DNA from: Microbacteriaceae bacterium
GTDB lineage: Bacteria > Actinomycetota > Actinomycetes > Actinomycetales > Microbacteriaceae
Reading direction: 5' to 3'
Length of the DNA stretch: 64,000 bases
NCBI GenBank assembly: GCA_014377425.1
Contig: JACMPQ010000098.1
Span: 1 to 64,000 of the forward strand
A program made the position numbers and the translations under genes. Position 1 is the first letter of the stretch. Each line of letters starts with the position of its first letter. Positions 16,952 to 25,790 of the stretch are shown here, in pieces. The notes under the pieces were generated by a model, which had not been told where the DNA came from, did not search any database, and was given only the letters and a program-made list of their open reading frames with translations.

Positions 16952-19098
16952 CAATCACCTTTCGCGGGGTTGGTGGTGCTGGTACCGGTGCTGGTGCTGC
17001 TAGCGCTGGTGCCAAGGCTAATGCGGTGAGCTCCGGGTACCGAATATCCGGCGCTCTCGAAATCGACGCTCAGAATGTGCACGGGCTCGATGAAGGCATC
17101 GAGGCGCACGTAGTTGTCGCGACCCCAGGTGAAGCGGTGGCCGGTCACCAGATCGGTGACGTCGAAGCGGGCATCTGGGTCGAGGCCGAATCGGGCGGGG
17201 TCGAGATACACCGACGTTGCCCGCACGGCGTGGGGGTCGAGGTTCGCCACCACGATGATCGCGTCCGGTATGCCGCTTTCGGTATATTCCGCGGCGAGGT
17301 ACTTGCTGTACACCAGAATCGCTTCGTCGTCGCTGAAGTGCAGGTCGAGGTTGCGCAATTGCCTCAGCGCCGGATGCTCGGCCCGCGCCGTGTTTAGCAT
17401 CGTCACATACGGGGCGAGCGAGCGACCCGCGGCCTCGGCGGCGGCGAAGTCGCGCAGCTTGTACTGATATTTCTCGTTGTCGATGTTTTCTTCCGAACCG
17501 GCGCGAGCGACATTTTCGAAGAGCTCGTAGCCGGCATACATCCCCCAGAGCGGGGAGGCTGTAGCCGCCAGGGCCGCGCGAATTTTGTAGGCCGGCACCC
17601 CGCCAAATTGCAGGTATTCGGTGAGGATATCGGGGGTGTTGACGAATAGGTTGGTACGCAGGAACGAGTCGAATTCATGCGAGTTTTCGGTGAAGAAATC
17701 TTCCAGCTCGGTCTTGGTGTTGCGCCACGTGAAGTAGGAATACGACTGTTGGAATCCCACCTGTGCGAGTGAGTGCAGCATCGCCGGCCGGGTAAAGGCT
17801 TCGGCCAAGAAGATTACGTCGGCGAATTCGGTGTTGATGTGATTCAACAGCCACTCCCAGAAGGCAAGCGGTTTGGTGTGTGGGTTGTCGACCCGGAAGA
17901 TTCGCACGCCCACGCCGATCCAATACCGAACGATGCGCAGCACCTCCTCGCGGAGGCCGATCGGATCGTTGTCGAAATTAATCGGGTAAATGTCTTGATA
18001 CTTCTTCGGCGGGTTTTCGGCGTAGGCAATCGAGCCGTCTGGCAGCGTGGTGAACCATTCCGGGTGCTCGGTGACCCAGGGGTGGTCGGGGGAACACTGC
18101 AGGGCCAGGTCGATGGCAACTTCAAGGTTGTTGGCCGCGGCTTCGCCCAAAAAGTAGCTAAAGTCGGCGACCGTGCCGAGCTCGGGATGAATCGCATCGT
18201 GGCCACCGTCGCGAGAGCCGATCGCCCAGGGTGAACCGGGATCCCCCGGAGCCGGGGTCATCGAATTGTTTGGACCTTTTCGAAAGGATTCCCCGATCGG
18301 ATGAATTGGCGGCAGGTAAATCACGTCGAATCCCATTGCGGCCACCGCCGGCAGCCGCTTCGCTGCCGTGCGGAAGGTGCCGCTGGCAATGGTGCCGTCA
18401 GCCAGGCGTTTGGCGCCCTCCGAGCGCGGAAAGAATTCATACCAGTTGCCCACCCCGGCCCGGGTGCGCTCGACCTGAATACTGCGCGTCTCGCTCAGGG
18501 TGGTGAGACTCGACAGCGGCGCAGCCAAGATCGCGGCCGCAACATCTGGATCGGTGGCGGGCGCAAAACGCGACGTGACCGGCAAAATCGAGTTGGCCAT
18601 TGTGGCGGCGGCATCCGAAATCAGGGCGGAAACGGGGCCGGCTTTTTTCACGGTACCGACTTTTGTAACGGCACTGGCACTGGCACTGGCACTGGCGTCG
18701 GCGGCCCGGGCAAGCAGAGCGGCTCCGATGGTGAGCATCAGTTCGACGTCGACGGCGGCCGGAATTTTGATGCTCGCATTATGAAACCAGGTGGCCCAGT
18801 CGTCGCTGGAAGCCTCAACCTGAAACGTCCACGTGCCGACGCCGGTGAGCATGGCGTCGCAACCGAAACGGTCACTTCCGCTGGCACCGGGGAGCATTCG
18901 TCGGCGCACGGTGGCGCCGGATGGGTCGGTGAGTAGCAGCGTGACCGCGAGCTCGTCGTGGCCCTCCTTGAATACAGTGGCGCCAAAGGGCACCACTTCA
19001 CCGGCAAATGCTTTCGCCGGCCAAAGATTCTCGGGTTGCTGGGGGGAGAGGTGCCGGATGGGAATTCGTCCCATGAGCGGTTCAGATGCCTTAGTCAC
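16951..19098 (-). CDS. glgE: Alpha-1,4-glucan:maltose-1-phosphate maltosyltransferase
   Basis: GlgE transfers maltosyl units from maltose-1-phosphate onto alpha-1,4-glucan chains. 715 aa. Domains: N-terminal beta domain (GRIPIRHLSPQ..), helical insert, then the GH13 barrel with VIYLPPIHPIGE, the nucleophile segment FRVDNPHTKPLAFWEW, the acid LAEAFTRPAMLH and the C-terminal domain. Near residue 165 a run of Ala-Ser repeats interrupts the N-terminal part. GTG 19098 is chosen because a TACGTT box lies 6 nt before it (leaderless); ATG 19074 is possible. The C-terminal end carries a short Ser/Thr/Gly repeat. Adjacent to glgP, glgB and glgX; treS and pep2 are not in the window. Confidence 0.95.
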   Translation of the reverse strand: MTKASEPLMGRIPIRHLSPQQPENLWPAKAFAGEVVPFGATVFKEGHDELAVTLLLTDPSGATVRRRMLPGASGSDRFGCDAMLTGVGTWTFQVEASSDDWATWFHNASIKIPAAVDVELMLTIGAALLARAADASASASASAVTKVGTVKKAGPVSALISDAAATMANSILPVTSRFAPATDPDVAAAILAAPLSSLTTLSETRSIQVERTRAGVGNWYEFFPRSEGAKRLADGTIASGTFRTAAKRLPAVAAMGFDVIYLPPIHPIGESFRKGPNNSMTPAPGDPGSPWAIGSRDGGHDAIHPELGTVADFSYFLGEAAANNLEVAIDLALQCSPDHPWVTEHPEWFTTLPDGSIAYAENPPKKYQDIYPINFDNDPIGLREEVLRIVRYWIGVGVRIFRVDNPHTKPLAFWEWLLNHINTEFADVIFLAEAFTRPAMLHSLAQVGFQQSYSYFTWRNTKTELEDFFTENSHEFDSFLRTNLFVNTPDILTEYLQFGGVPAYKIRAALAATASPLWGMYAGYELFENVARAGSEENIDNEKYQYKLRDFAAAEAAGRSLAPYVTMLNTARAEHPALRQLRNLDLHFSDDEAILVYSKYLAAEYTESGIPDAIIVVANLDPHAVRATSVYLDPARFGLDPDARFDVTDLVTGHRFTWGRDNYVRLDAFIEPVHILSVDFESAGYSVPGAHRISLGTSASSTSTGTSTTNPAKGD
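18671..18694. repeat. 6-bp repeat inside glgE
   Basis: Four perfect copies of GCACTG, in frame, coding on the minus strand for alternating Ala and Ser. Confidence 0.75.
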
Positions 19099-19110
19099 CC
19101 CTAGAACGTA
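19096..19110 (-). promoter_or_regulatory. Predicted leaderless promoter of glgE
   Basis: TACGTT (19110-19105), 6 nt, GTG (19098-19096). No Shine-Dalgarno sequence. Confidence 0.4.
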
Positions 19111-19172
19111 CCCGCCAATGCGCACTACCGGGGTCAACCGAATGAAAAGGCGGAGGCCAAACTTCGTGCGTC

Positions 19173-19189
19173 TAGTATTGACCGCTGTG
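19173..19189 (+). promoter_or_regulatory. Predicted leaderless or near-leaderless promoter of glgP
   Basis: TAGTAT (19173-19178), 8 nt, GTG (19187). Divergent from the glgE promoter in an 88-bp gap. Confidence 0.35.
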
Positions 19190-21766
19190 AAGGCCATTCG
19201 TCGATTTACCGTCCGAACCGTGCTCCCAGGAACCCTAGCGGGGCTGGAAGAATTGGCAACCAATTTGCGTTGGTCGTGGCACGAACCGACCCGTCAGCTG
19301 TTCGCCGACCTGTCTCCTGAGCTGTGGCGGAAAAGCGGCCACGACCCGATCGGACTCCTCGGTGAGGTCGAGCTGTCCCGGCTCACCGAGCTGTCGCTCG
19401 ATGAGGGCTATGTGTCGCGCGTCAACGCCGAGTTGGCGGCCCTGCACTCCTACCTCACCGAACCGCGCTGGTATCAGGGTCTTGAGGGGGATCGCCCCGC
19501 CTCGATCGGCTACTTTTCGCCCGAATTCGGAATCGCGGCGGCACTGCCGCAGTATTCCGGCGGCCTCGGCATCCTCGCCGGTGACCACCTCAAAAGCGCC
19601 TCCGACCTCGGGGTGCCAATCATTGGCGTCGGCCTCTTCTATCGCGCCGGCTATTTCGCGCAGGCAATCTCCTCCGACGGGTGGCAGCAGGAAAGCTACC
19701 CGGTGCTGGACCCGGATGGCCTACCGCTGCGGGTACTGCGCTACCCCGACGGCACCGCAGCCCAGGTTGCATTGGCCCTACCGGGCGGTCGCGCACTGCA
19801 CGCCCGCATCTGGCAGGTTGCAGTCGGTCGCATCCGATTGCTGCTGCTCGACACCGATATCCCCGAAAACGATGACGACCTGCGATCGGTTACCGACCGA
19901 CTCTACGGCGGCGGCGGGGAGCACCGCCTGCTGCAGGAGTTGTTGCTCGGAATCGGCGGGGTGCGCGCCATTAAGCTCCTCACCGAACTCACCGATGTCC
20001 AGGCGCCCAGCGTTTTTCACACCAACGAGGGTCACGCCGGTTTTCTCGGACTCGAGCGAATCAGCGACCTCGTCGGGGGTGGGTTGGGGTTCTACGAAGC
20101 GCTTCAGGTGGTTCGAGCCGGAACGGTCTTCACTACCCACACGCCGGTACCGGCCGGCATCGACCGCTTCGATGCAGCCCTCATCCACCAGTATTTCTCC
20201 ACCGGACTCCTGCCGGGAGTTACCGTCGACGAGGTACAGAGCCTCGGTGCGGAAAACTATCAGGGCGGCACCCCCGGCACCTTTAACATGGCGGTGATGG
20301 GGCTGCGGCTCGGCCAGCACGCCAACGGGGTGAGTCAACTCCACGGTGAAGTGAGCCGCGGAATGTTCGGACAGCTTTGGCCCGGCTTTGATTCCGCCGA
20401 CGTGCCGATCACCTCGGTGACTAACGGTGTGCACGCGCCCACCTGGACCGACCCGGCACTTCGAACACTCGCCGCGAACAAGCTCGGCACGACCGACACC
20501 ACCCAGTGCGACTGGAACAGCGACGCAATCAGCGACCGCGACCTCTGGATCGTGCGCAACGACATGCGTGCGCAATTGGTGGGCGACGCCCGCCGTCGGG
20601 TGGCGGCGGCGCTTGCCGACCAAAACCCGGGGCTTCTCACCCCGGCCTGGGTTTCGGAACTGCTCGACCCGAACGTCTTGACGATCGGCTTTGCCCGCCG
20701 CGTACCCACCTACAAGCGACTCACCCTGATGCTGCACGATGAGGCGCGACTGCGCTCGTTGCTGCTCTCAACCACCCAGCCCGTGCAGATCGTGATCGCC
20801 GGCAAGTCGCATCCGGCCGACGACGAAGGCAAACGGCTGATCCAGAAGCTCGTGAACTTCGCCTCCGCCCCGGAGCTTCGCACCAAGATCGTCTTTTTGG
20901 AAAACTACGACATAGCGATGGCTCAGCTGCTCTACCCGGGAACGGATATTTGGCTGAACAACCCGCTGCGACCGCTGGAAGCCTGCGGCACCTCCGGCAT
21001 GAAGGCGGCGCTGAACGGCTCGCTCAACCTGTCGATTCTCGATGGCTGGTGGGCTGAGTTCTACGACGAAGAAAACGGGTGGGCGATTCCGAGCGCGGAT
21101 GCTGCCGGGGATGCCGCCGAGCGAGACCAGCTCGAAGCCGACGCGCTCTACGACCTGATCGAGTACCAAATCGCCCCGCGCTTTTACGCCCGCGGCGATG
21201 ACGGCGTGCCCACCCGCTGGGTGCAAAACATCCGGCACACGCTCTCCACCCTGTCGCCGCTGCTCTCGGCCGATCGGATGGTGAAAGAGTACGTACACCG
21301 GCTCTACCTGCCCGCCGCCCGCGGTGCCGCGGTCATTCGCGCCAACGCGTTTGCCGGCGCGCGGGAACTTGCCAGCTGGAAACTGCGCGTTTACGCGGCG
21401 TGGCCTGCGGTGTCGGTTACCCACGTGGAATCCGGGGGCGTTGACACCGTGCCGCAGGTGGGCGATGTGCTGCACGTGCGCGCACAGGTGAACCTCGGCG
21501 CGCTCAGTGCCAGCGACGTTGCAGTGGAGGTCGTCTACGGTCGAGCCGGCGGCGGCGACATTTTGGAGCGGGTGGAGCGCGTCGCGCTGAGTGCCGAGGT
21601 GCCTGGTGACGCCGGGAGCGGCAGCGGTGAGGGTGCGCCCACGAACTACCGCGGAACGGTGCCGCTGGATCGGGCGGGCAGCTTCGGGTACAACGTGCGG
21701 GTGGTGCCGAGTCATCCGCTGCTGGCAAGTTCGGCTGAACTCGGACTGGTGGCGGTCGCCAGCTAG
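19187..21766 (+). CDS. glgP: Alpha-glucan (glycogen) phosphorylase
   Basis: GT35 phosphorylase releasing glucose-1-phosphate from alpha-glucan; PLP-dependent. 859 aa. The N-terminal helical segment (EELATNLRWSWHEPTRQLF) and the short form of the family indicate the actinobacterial/archaeal-type enzyme. Motifs: YFSPEFGIAAALPQYSGGLG, VFHTNEGHAGFL, FTTHTPVPAG, and the PLP-lysine region EACGTSGMKAALNGSLN. GTG 19187 gives the expected N-terminus; the 977-aa track ORF runs back through glgE in antisense. It ends with a 4-bp overlap of the convergent glgX stop. A short Gly/Ser repeat lies near the C-terminus. Confidence 0.95.
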   Translation: MKAIRRFTVRTVLPGTLAGLEELATNLRWSWHEPTRQLFADLSPELWRKSGHDPIGLLGEVELSRLTELSLDEGYVSRVNAELAALHSYLTEPRWYQGLEGDRPASIGYFSPEFGIAAALPQYSGGLGILAGDHLKSASDLGVPIIGVGLFYRAGYFAQAISSDGWQQESYPVLDPDGLPLRVLRYPDGTAAQVALALPGGRALHARIWQVAVGRIRLLLLDTDIPENDDDLRSVTDRLYGGGGEHRLLQELLLGIGGVRAIKLLTELTDVQAPSVFHTNEGHAGFLGLERISDLVGGGLGFYEALQVVRAGTVFTTHTPVPAGIDRFDAALIHQYFSTGLLPGVTVDEVQSLGAENYQGGTPGTFNMAVMGLRLGQHANGVSQLHGEVSRGMFGQLWPGFDSADVPITSVTNGVHAPTWTDPALRTLAANKLGTTDTTQCDWNSDAISDRDLWIVRNDMRAQLVGDARRRVAAALADQNPGLLTPAWVSELLDPNVLTIGFARRVPTYKRLTLMLHDEARLRSLLLSTTQPVQIVIAGKSHPADDEGKRLIQKLVNFASAPELRTKIVFLENYDIAMAQLLYPGTDIWLNNPLRPLEACGTSGMKAALNGSLNLSILDGWWAEFYDEENGWAIPSADAAGDAAERDQLEADALYDLIEYQIAPRFYARGDDGVPTRWVQNIRHTLSTLSPLLSADRMVKEYVHRLYLPAARGAAVIRANAFAGARELASWKLRVYAAWPAVSVTHVESGGVDTVPQVGDVLHVRAQVNLGALSASDVAVEVVYGRAGGGDILERVERVALSAEVPGDAGSGSGEGAPTNYRGTVPLDRAGSFGYNVRVVPSHPLLASSAELGLVAVAS

Positions 21767-23877
21767 GTTGCCGGGGGCACCTCCGGGGTCGTTTCCGGCG
21801 GCGTTCCCGGTTGCAGAATTGTTACCGGCGGCGCTACGGCGTGGCCCACCGCGCGGAAGAGCTGCATCGAGGTTGCCGACACCGCGTGCTCACTTCCCGG
21901 TGCAAACTCGGTGGTTGCGGCGTTGTCGTCGGCGCTGTCCCAGAGCAAAAGGTAGGCGGTGACCCCCGGATGCCGCGGCAGCGTCACCGTGGTGTTCCGC
22001 TCCCGTGCGTGCACGATTAGCAGGGTGCGGTTGAACGCCTCGAATTCGGGGGTGGAGGCGGCGAGGTACTGCAGCGTGCGCGAGGACGGGGAATCCCAGT
22101 TCTCGATGGACATGAATTGGCCCTCGGCGTTGTACCAGTCCATTTGGGTGGCGGAGGGGGTGCGTCCGCTGTTGTGGCCGAAACGCACCGGGCGAAGCGC
22201 CGGATTTTCTCGCCGGAGGGTGAGGAGCTTTACGGTGACCGCCTGGAGCTCGCTCTGCCAGCTTTCCCGCTGCCACGACAGCCAGTTGAGGTCGCTGTCG
22301 TGGCAGTACGGGTTGTTGTTGCCGCGCTGACTGCGGCCGAATTCATCCCCGGCGGTGATCATCGGGATTCCGGCCGAGAGCAGCAGGGTGCCCAGCAGGT
22401 TGCGCATGGTGCGCCTGCGGGTGGCCAGAATTGCAGGGTCCACGGTCGGGCCCTCCACCCCGAAGTTATAGGAGTGATTGTTGTCGGTGCCGTCGCTGTT
22501 GCTTTCGCCGTTTCCTAGGTTGTGCTTTTGGTTATAGGCGGTGAGATCTGCCACGGTGAAACCGTCGTGCGCGGTGATGAAGTTGACCGACGCCAGCGGG
22601 CCGCGCTCGTGCGAAAACACGTGGCCACTTCCGGCCAGTCGCCGCGCCATTCCGCCGATGCCCTGCGAGGCCGTTCCGCGGGCGCGTTCGGTGGCGATAT
22701 CGGTGAGCCAAAAGTCGCGCATGCGGTCGCGGTAGCCGTCATTCCACTCCGCCCAGCCGGTCGGGAAATTTCCCACCTGCCAGCCGCCCATGCCCACATC
22801 CCACGGTTCGGCGATCATTTTCACGCCCTGCAGCCGCGGGTCAGTAATGATGGTGGTCAACAGCGGATTGGCCGGGTCGAAAATGGCGCTGTCGTTGCGA
22901 CCGAGCGCCGGGGCGAGGTCGAAGCGAAAGCCATCGATCTGGAGGTCGTTTGCCCAGTAGCGCAGGGAGTCGAGCACGAGGCGCTGGGCGGCGGGCCGGG
23001 AAAAGTTGACGGTGTTGCCACAACCGGTGACATCGATGTAGTCACCGTCGGCCATCTGGCGGTAGTAGTTGGCGTTGTCGATCCCACGCAGGCTCGATGT
23101 CGGCCCGGTGGTCCCCTCCTCGGCCGTGTGGTTGTAGACCACGTCGAGAATCACCTCGAGGCCCGCGGCATGCAGGTTCTTGACCATCGTCTTAAACTCG
23201 CGGAGCACCGCACCGGTACCGCCGAATTGCGCGTCGCGTGAGGCGTAGGCGGCGTGCGGGGTAAAAAAGTTGAGCGTGTTATAGCCCCAGTAGTTGCGCT
23301 GTCCCTGTGTGATCAGCCGTTCCTCACTGATGAACTGATGCACCGGCAAAAGCTCGACCGCGGTGACGCCGAGACCCAGAAGGTACGCGATGGTACTCGG
23401 ATGACCGATGCCCGCATAGGTTCCGCGAAGGGCTTCCGGAATCTCGGGGTTGAGTTTGGTGAGCCCCTTGGCGTGGGCCTCATAGATCACGGTGTGGTCG
23501 CGGGCGGTTCCCGGTTTTCTGACGCCCTCCCAGTCGAAGCTGTCGTCTTGCACATAGGAGCGCCAGCCACCGGAGGGCGTTCGGGCGAGCCCGCGGGCGT
23601 AGGGGTCGATCAGGTGCATGCTCGGGTCGAATGCGTCGTTTGGTCCGTTCGGCCCAGTGACGCGCAGGGAGTATCGGGTGCCGGGAACCAGCTTCGGCGA
23701 GCGCCCGCTCCACACATCGTGGGAGTCGCGAACCAGGGGGATCGACTCGGTCACCCAGTCGGCGTCGGTCTCATCAAACAGGCATAGTTCGATCGCGGTC
23801 GCACTCTGTGACCAGACCCGGATGACGCCGGTGGCGCCGCTCACGCCGAGGGTGCGAAGGAAATCGGTCTCAGGCAT
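21763..23877 (-). CDS. glgX: Glycogen debranching enzyme GlgX (isoamylase type)
   Basis: GH13 debranching enzyme hydrolysing alpha-1,6 branches. 704 aa: N-terminal CBM48 domain, then barrel with VYNHTAEEG, the nucleophile IDGFRFDLAPALGR, the acid MIAEPWDVG, and TAHDGFTVADL with NQKHNLGNGE. The C-terminal tail is Pro/Thr-rich. ATG 23877 has a TACTCT box 7 nt upstream and no Shine-Dalgarno sequence. Partner of GlgP in breakdown of the polymer; convergent with glgP with overlapping stop codons. Confidence 0.95.
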   Translation of the reverse strand: MPETDFLRTLGVSGATGVIRVWSQSATAIELCLFDETDADWVTESIPLVRDSHDVWSGRSPKLVPGTRYSLRVTGPNGPNDAFDPSMHLIDPYARGLARTPSGGWRSYVQDDSFDWEGVRKPGTARDHTVIYEAHAKGLTKLNPEIPEALRGTYAGIGHPSTIAYLLGLGVTAVELLPVHQFISEERLITQGQRNYWGYNTLNFFTPHAAYASRDAQFGGTGAVLREFKTMVKNLHAAGLEVILDVVYNHTAEEGTTGPTSSLRGIDNANYYRQMADGDYIDVTGCGNTVNFSRPAAQRLVLDSLRYWANDLQIDGFRFDLAPALGRNDSAIFDPANPLLTTIITDPRLQGVKMIAEPWDVGMGGWQVGNFPTGWAEWNDGYRDRMRDFWLTDIATERARGTASQGIGGMARRLAGSGHVFSHERGPLASVNFITAHDGFTVADLTAYNQKHNLGNGESNSDGTDNNHSYNFGVEGPTVDPAILATRRRTMRNLLGTLLLSAGIPMITAGDEFGRSQRGNNNPYCHDSDLNWLSWQRESWQSELQAVTVKLLTLRRENPALRPVRFGHNSGRTPSATQMDWYNAEGQFMSIENWDSPSSRTLQYLAASTPEFEAFNRTLLIVHARERNTTVTLPRHPGVTAYLLLWDSADDNAATTEFAPGSEHAVSATSMQLFRAVGHAVAPPVTILQPGTPPETTPEVPPAT

Positions 23878-23890
23878 ACGTTCTAGAGTA
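23875..23890 (-). promoter_or_regulatory. Predicted leaderless promoter of glgX
   Basis: TACTCT (23890-23885), 7 nt, ATG (23877-23875). Confidence 0.4.
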
Positions 23891-23972
23891 ACTAAGGGGT
23901 TGTCGCGGTATCTGCCCCGGGCCAGGCCACATCGGTCGAGCCGGTGTTGTGAAGTTTGTTTTGGAGTGTGTC

Positions 23973-25127
23973 ATGGCCGTTTATCTCGACCACGCGGCGA
24001 CCACGCCCATGCTGCCGGAAGCTATCACCGCCTACACCGCAGCCCTCACAATCGTGGGCAACCCGTCATCCATTCACAGCCAGGGGCAGAACGCCAAGCG
24101 GCTTCTGGAGGAAGCGCGCGAACAGGTTGCCGCCTCGCTCGGGGCCGAACCGATTGAGGTCATCCTCACCTCCGGTGGCACCGAATCGATCAACCTCGCC
24201 ATCAAGGGCCTGTTCTGGGAACGAAACACCGCGGAGGTCTCGCGCCCCCGAATTCTGGTGCCGCGCGGTGAACATCACGCCACCGTTGACGTCGTCGAGT
24301 GGTTGGAGACCTTCGAGCACGCGGTGATCGACTGGCTGCCGGTGGATGCCGATGGCCGGATTGTTTTGAGCGAATTATCGGCACGCCTCGGACCGGATGT
24401 CGCCCTCGTCACCCTTCTGATCGCCAACAACGAGGTGGGCACCCTCCAACCGGTAGCCGAGGTGGCGGCGCTCGCCGCGGGCCACGGCGTTCCGGTGCAC
24501 GCGGATGCCGTCTCCGCCTACGGCCACGTGCCCATCGACTTTCGCGCCTCGGGGCTGGCGGCACTCAGCGTCTCGGCGCACAAAATCGGCGGACCGCTCG
24601 GCATCGGTGCGCTCCTGGTGGCGCGCACGGCCACGCTCGTGCCCTTGATTCACGGCGGCGGTCAGCAGCGGCAGTTGCGATCGGGTACCCAGGACGCCCC
24701 GGCCGCGATCGCCTTTGGGGTCGCCGCGCGGCATCCGCAGCCCTCGCTCGTGCGCTTACGCGACCGGGTCATTGCCGGGGTGCAGCGGATGGTGCCCACC
24801 GCCGTTTTGCGCGGAGATGCCGTCAACCGGCTCGACAACAACGCGCACTTCACCTTCCCCGGCTGTCAGGGTGACTCGCTGCTCTTTTTGCTCGACAGTG
24901 CCGGAATCTCGGTCAGTACCGGTTCTGCATGCCAGGCCGGGGTGTCGCAGCCCTCCCACGTGCTGCTCGCGATGGGGCTCAGCGAGGATGTTGCGCGCGG
25001 GGCCCTGCGCATCACCGTCGGGCACACCACCACCGACGCCGATGTCGACGCCTTCCTGGCCGCGTTGCCGGCGGCTGTTGCCCGGGCGCAGCGGGCCGGG
25101 TTCGCCGATCGCCGGGTCGGAGAGTGA
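23973..25127 (+). CDS. Cysteine desulfurase (IscS/NifS-type)
   Basis: PLP-dependent class V aminotransferase-fold enzyme converting cysteine to alanine and a protein-bound persulfide. 384 aa. Motifs: VYLDHAATTPML at the start, SGGTESINLAIKG, GEHHATVD, the PLP lysine in SVSAHKIGGP (Lys204) and the active cysteine in STGSACQAG (Cys320). ATG 23973 is chosen with TTGGAG upstream; the track GTG 23949 is less likely. It sits just before a lipoprotein gene and mnmA, so sulfur donation for tRNA 2-thiouridine is the natural reading. Confidence 0.93.
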   Translation: MAVYLDHAATTPMLPEAITAYTAALTIVGNPSSIHSQGQNAKRLLEEAREQVAASLGAEPIEVILTSGGTESINLAIKGLFWERNTAEVSRPRILVPRGEHHATVDVVEWLETFEHAVIDWLPVDADGRIVLSELSARLGPDVALVTLLIANNEVGTLQPVAEVAALAAGHGVPVHADAVSAYGHVPIDFRASGLAALSVSAHKIGGPLGIGALLVARTATLVPLIHGGGQQRQLRSGTQDAPAAIAFGVAARHPQPSLVRLRDRVIAGVQRMVPTAVLRGDAVNRLDNNAHFTFPGCQGDSLLFLLDSAGISVSTGSACQAGVSQPSHVLLAMGLSEDVARGALRITVGHTTTDADVDAFLAALPAAVARAQRAGFADRRVGE

Positions 25128-25669
25128 GGGCCGGGGCTGCCGGGCGCCTCGCCGTTCTCGCGGCGCTCATTCCTCTTCTAGTTGCCCTCACCGGGTGCAC
25201 CGCCACCGCGGCCCCAGCACCGAGCGCTTCTGTGTCTGGGGAGGCGGCGTCGCAGCTTCTTCCGAACATCTCCACGCCGCTGATACCGGCCGCGGTGCAG
25301 ACCGAAGCCGAGCGACTCGTTGCTCAACTGGTGTCCACCATCCCGGGCACTCAGGTGCGCAACAACGATTCGCATTCGCAGGAGGTCGTGAAGACGATCG
25401 CGCCCGGCGGACACTATTGGGGCGTCATCAGTACCCTGAGTCTCACTTCGACTACGGATGCCGCCGCCACAGCCCGCGCGCTGTCGAAATCGCTTCTCGC
25501 CGCCGGGTGGATCCAACGCGACTCCACCGACACCGCGGCAAACTTTCTCTCTGCCCTCGCCTCGAGCGGGGATCCGAAGACCGCCTGGTTTGTCGTGGTC
25601 GGTGCCGACCTCAGCGTCGTCACGCAGCCGGTGGTCACGGTACAACTGGCGAGCCCGGATTTGCCATAG
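25124..25669 (+). CDS. Putative lipoprotein
   Basis: 181 aa from GTG 25124, overlapping the desulfurase stop as GTGA. The N-terminus is a lipoprotein signal (basic VRAGAAGR, hydrophobic core, lipobox LTGC at about residue 24). The mature part is small and Ser/Thr-rich, with a segment GGHYWGVISTLSL and no domain I recognise. The placement between the desulfurase and mnmA is probably an operon feature rather than a functional link to tRNA modification. Confidence 0.8.
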   Translation: MRAGAAGRLAVLAALIPLLVALTGCTATAAPAPSASVSGEAASQLLPNISTPLIPAAVQTEAERLVAQLVSTIPGTQVRNNDSHSQEVVKTIAPGGHYWGVISTLSLTSTTDAAATARALSKSLLAAGWIQRDSTDTAANFLSALASSGDPKTAWFVVVGADLSVVTQPVVTVQLASPDLP

Positions 25670-25737
25670 CGTGCCTGCCGGAGCGTGCCTGCCGGAGCGT
25701 GCCTGCCAGAGCGTGCCTGCCGGAGCGTGCCTGCCTC
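25669..25737. repeat. 14-bp tandem repeat between the lipoprotein gene and mnmA
   Basis: Almost five copies of GCGTGCCTGCCGGA, one with a single change. The unit is not a multiple of three, in keeping with a non-coding place. Confidence 0.88.
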
Positions 25738-25775
25738 GGCTGTCACCCCGGCTCCGTCGCATCCGAGCCCGCGCG

Positions 25776-25790
25776 TATCCTTGAATCATG
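25776..25790 (+). promoter_or_regulatory. Predicted leaderless promoter of mnmA
   Basis: TATCCT (25776-25781), 6 nt, ATG (25788). No Shine-Dalgarno sequence. Confidence 0.45.
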
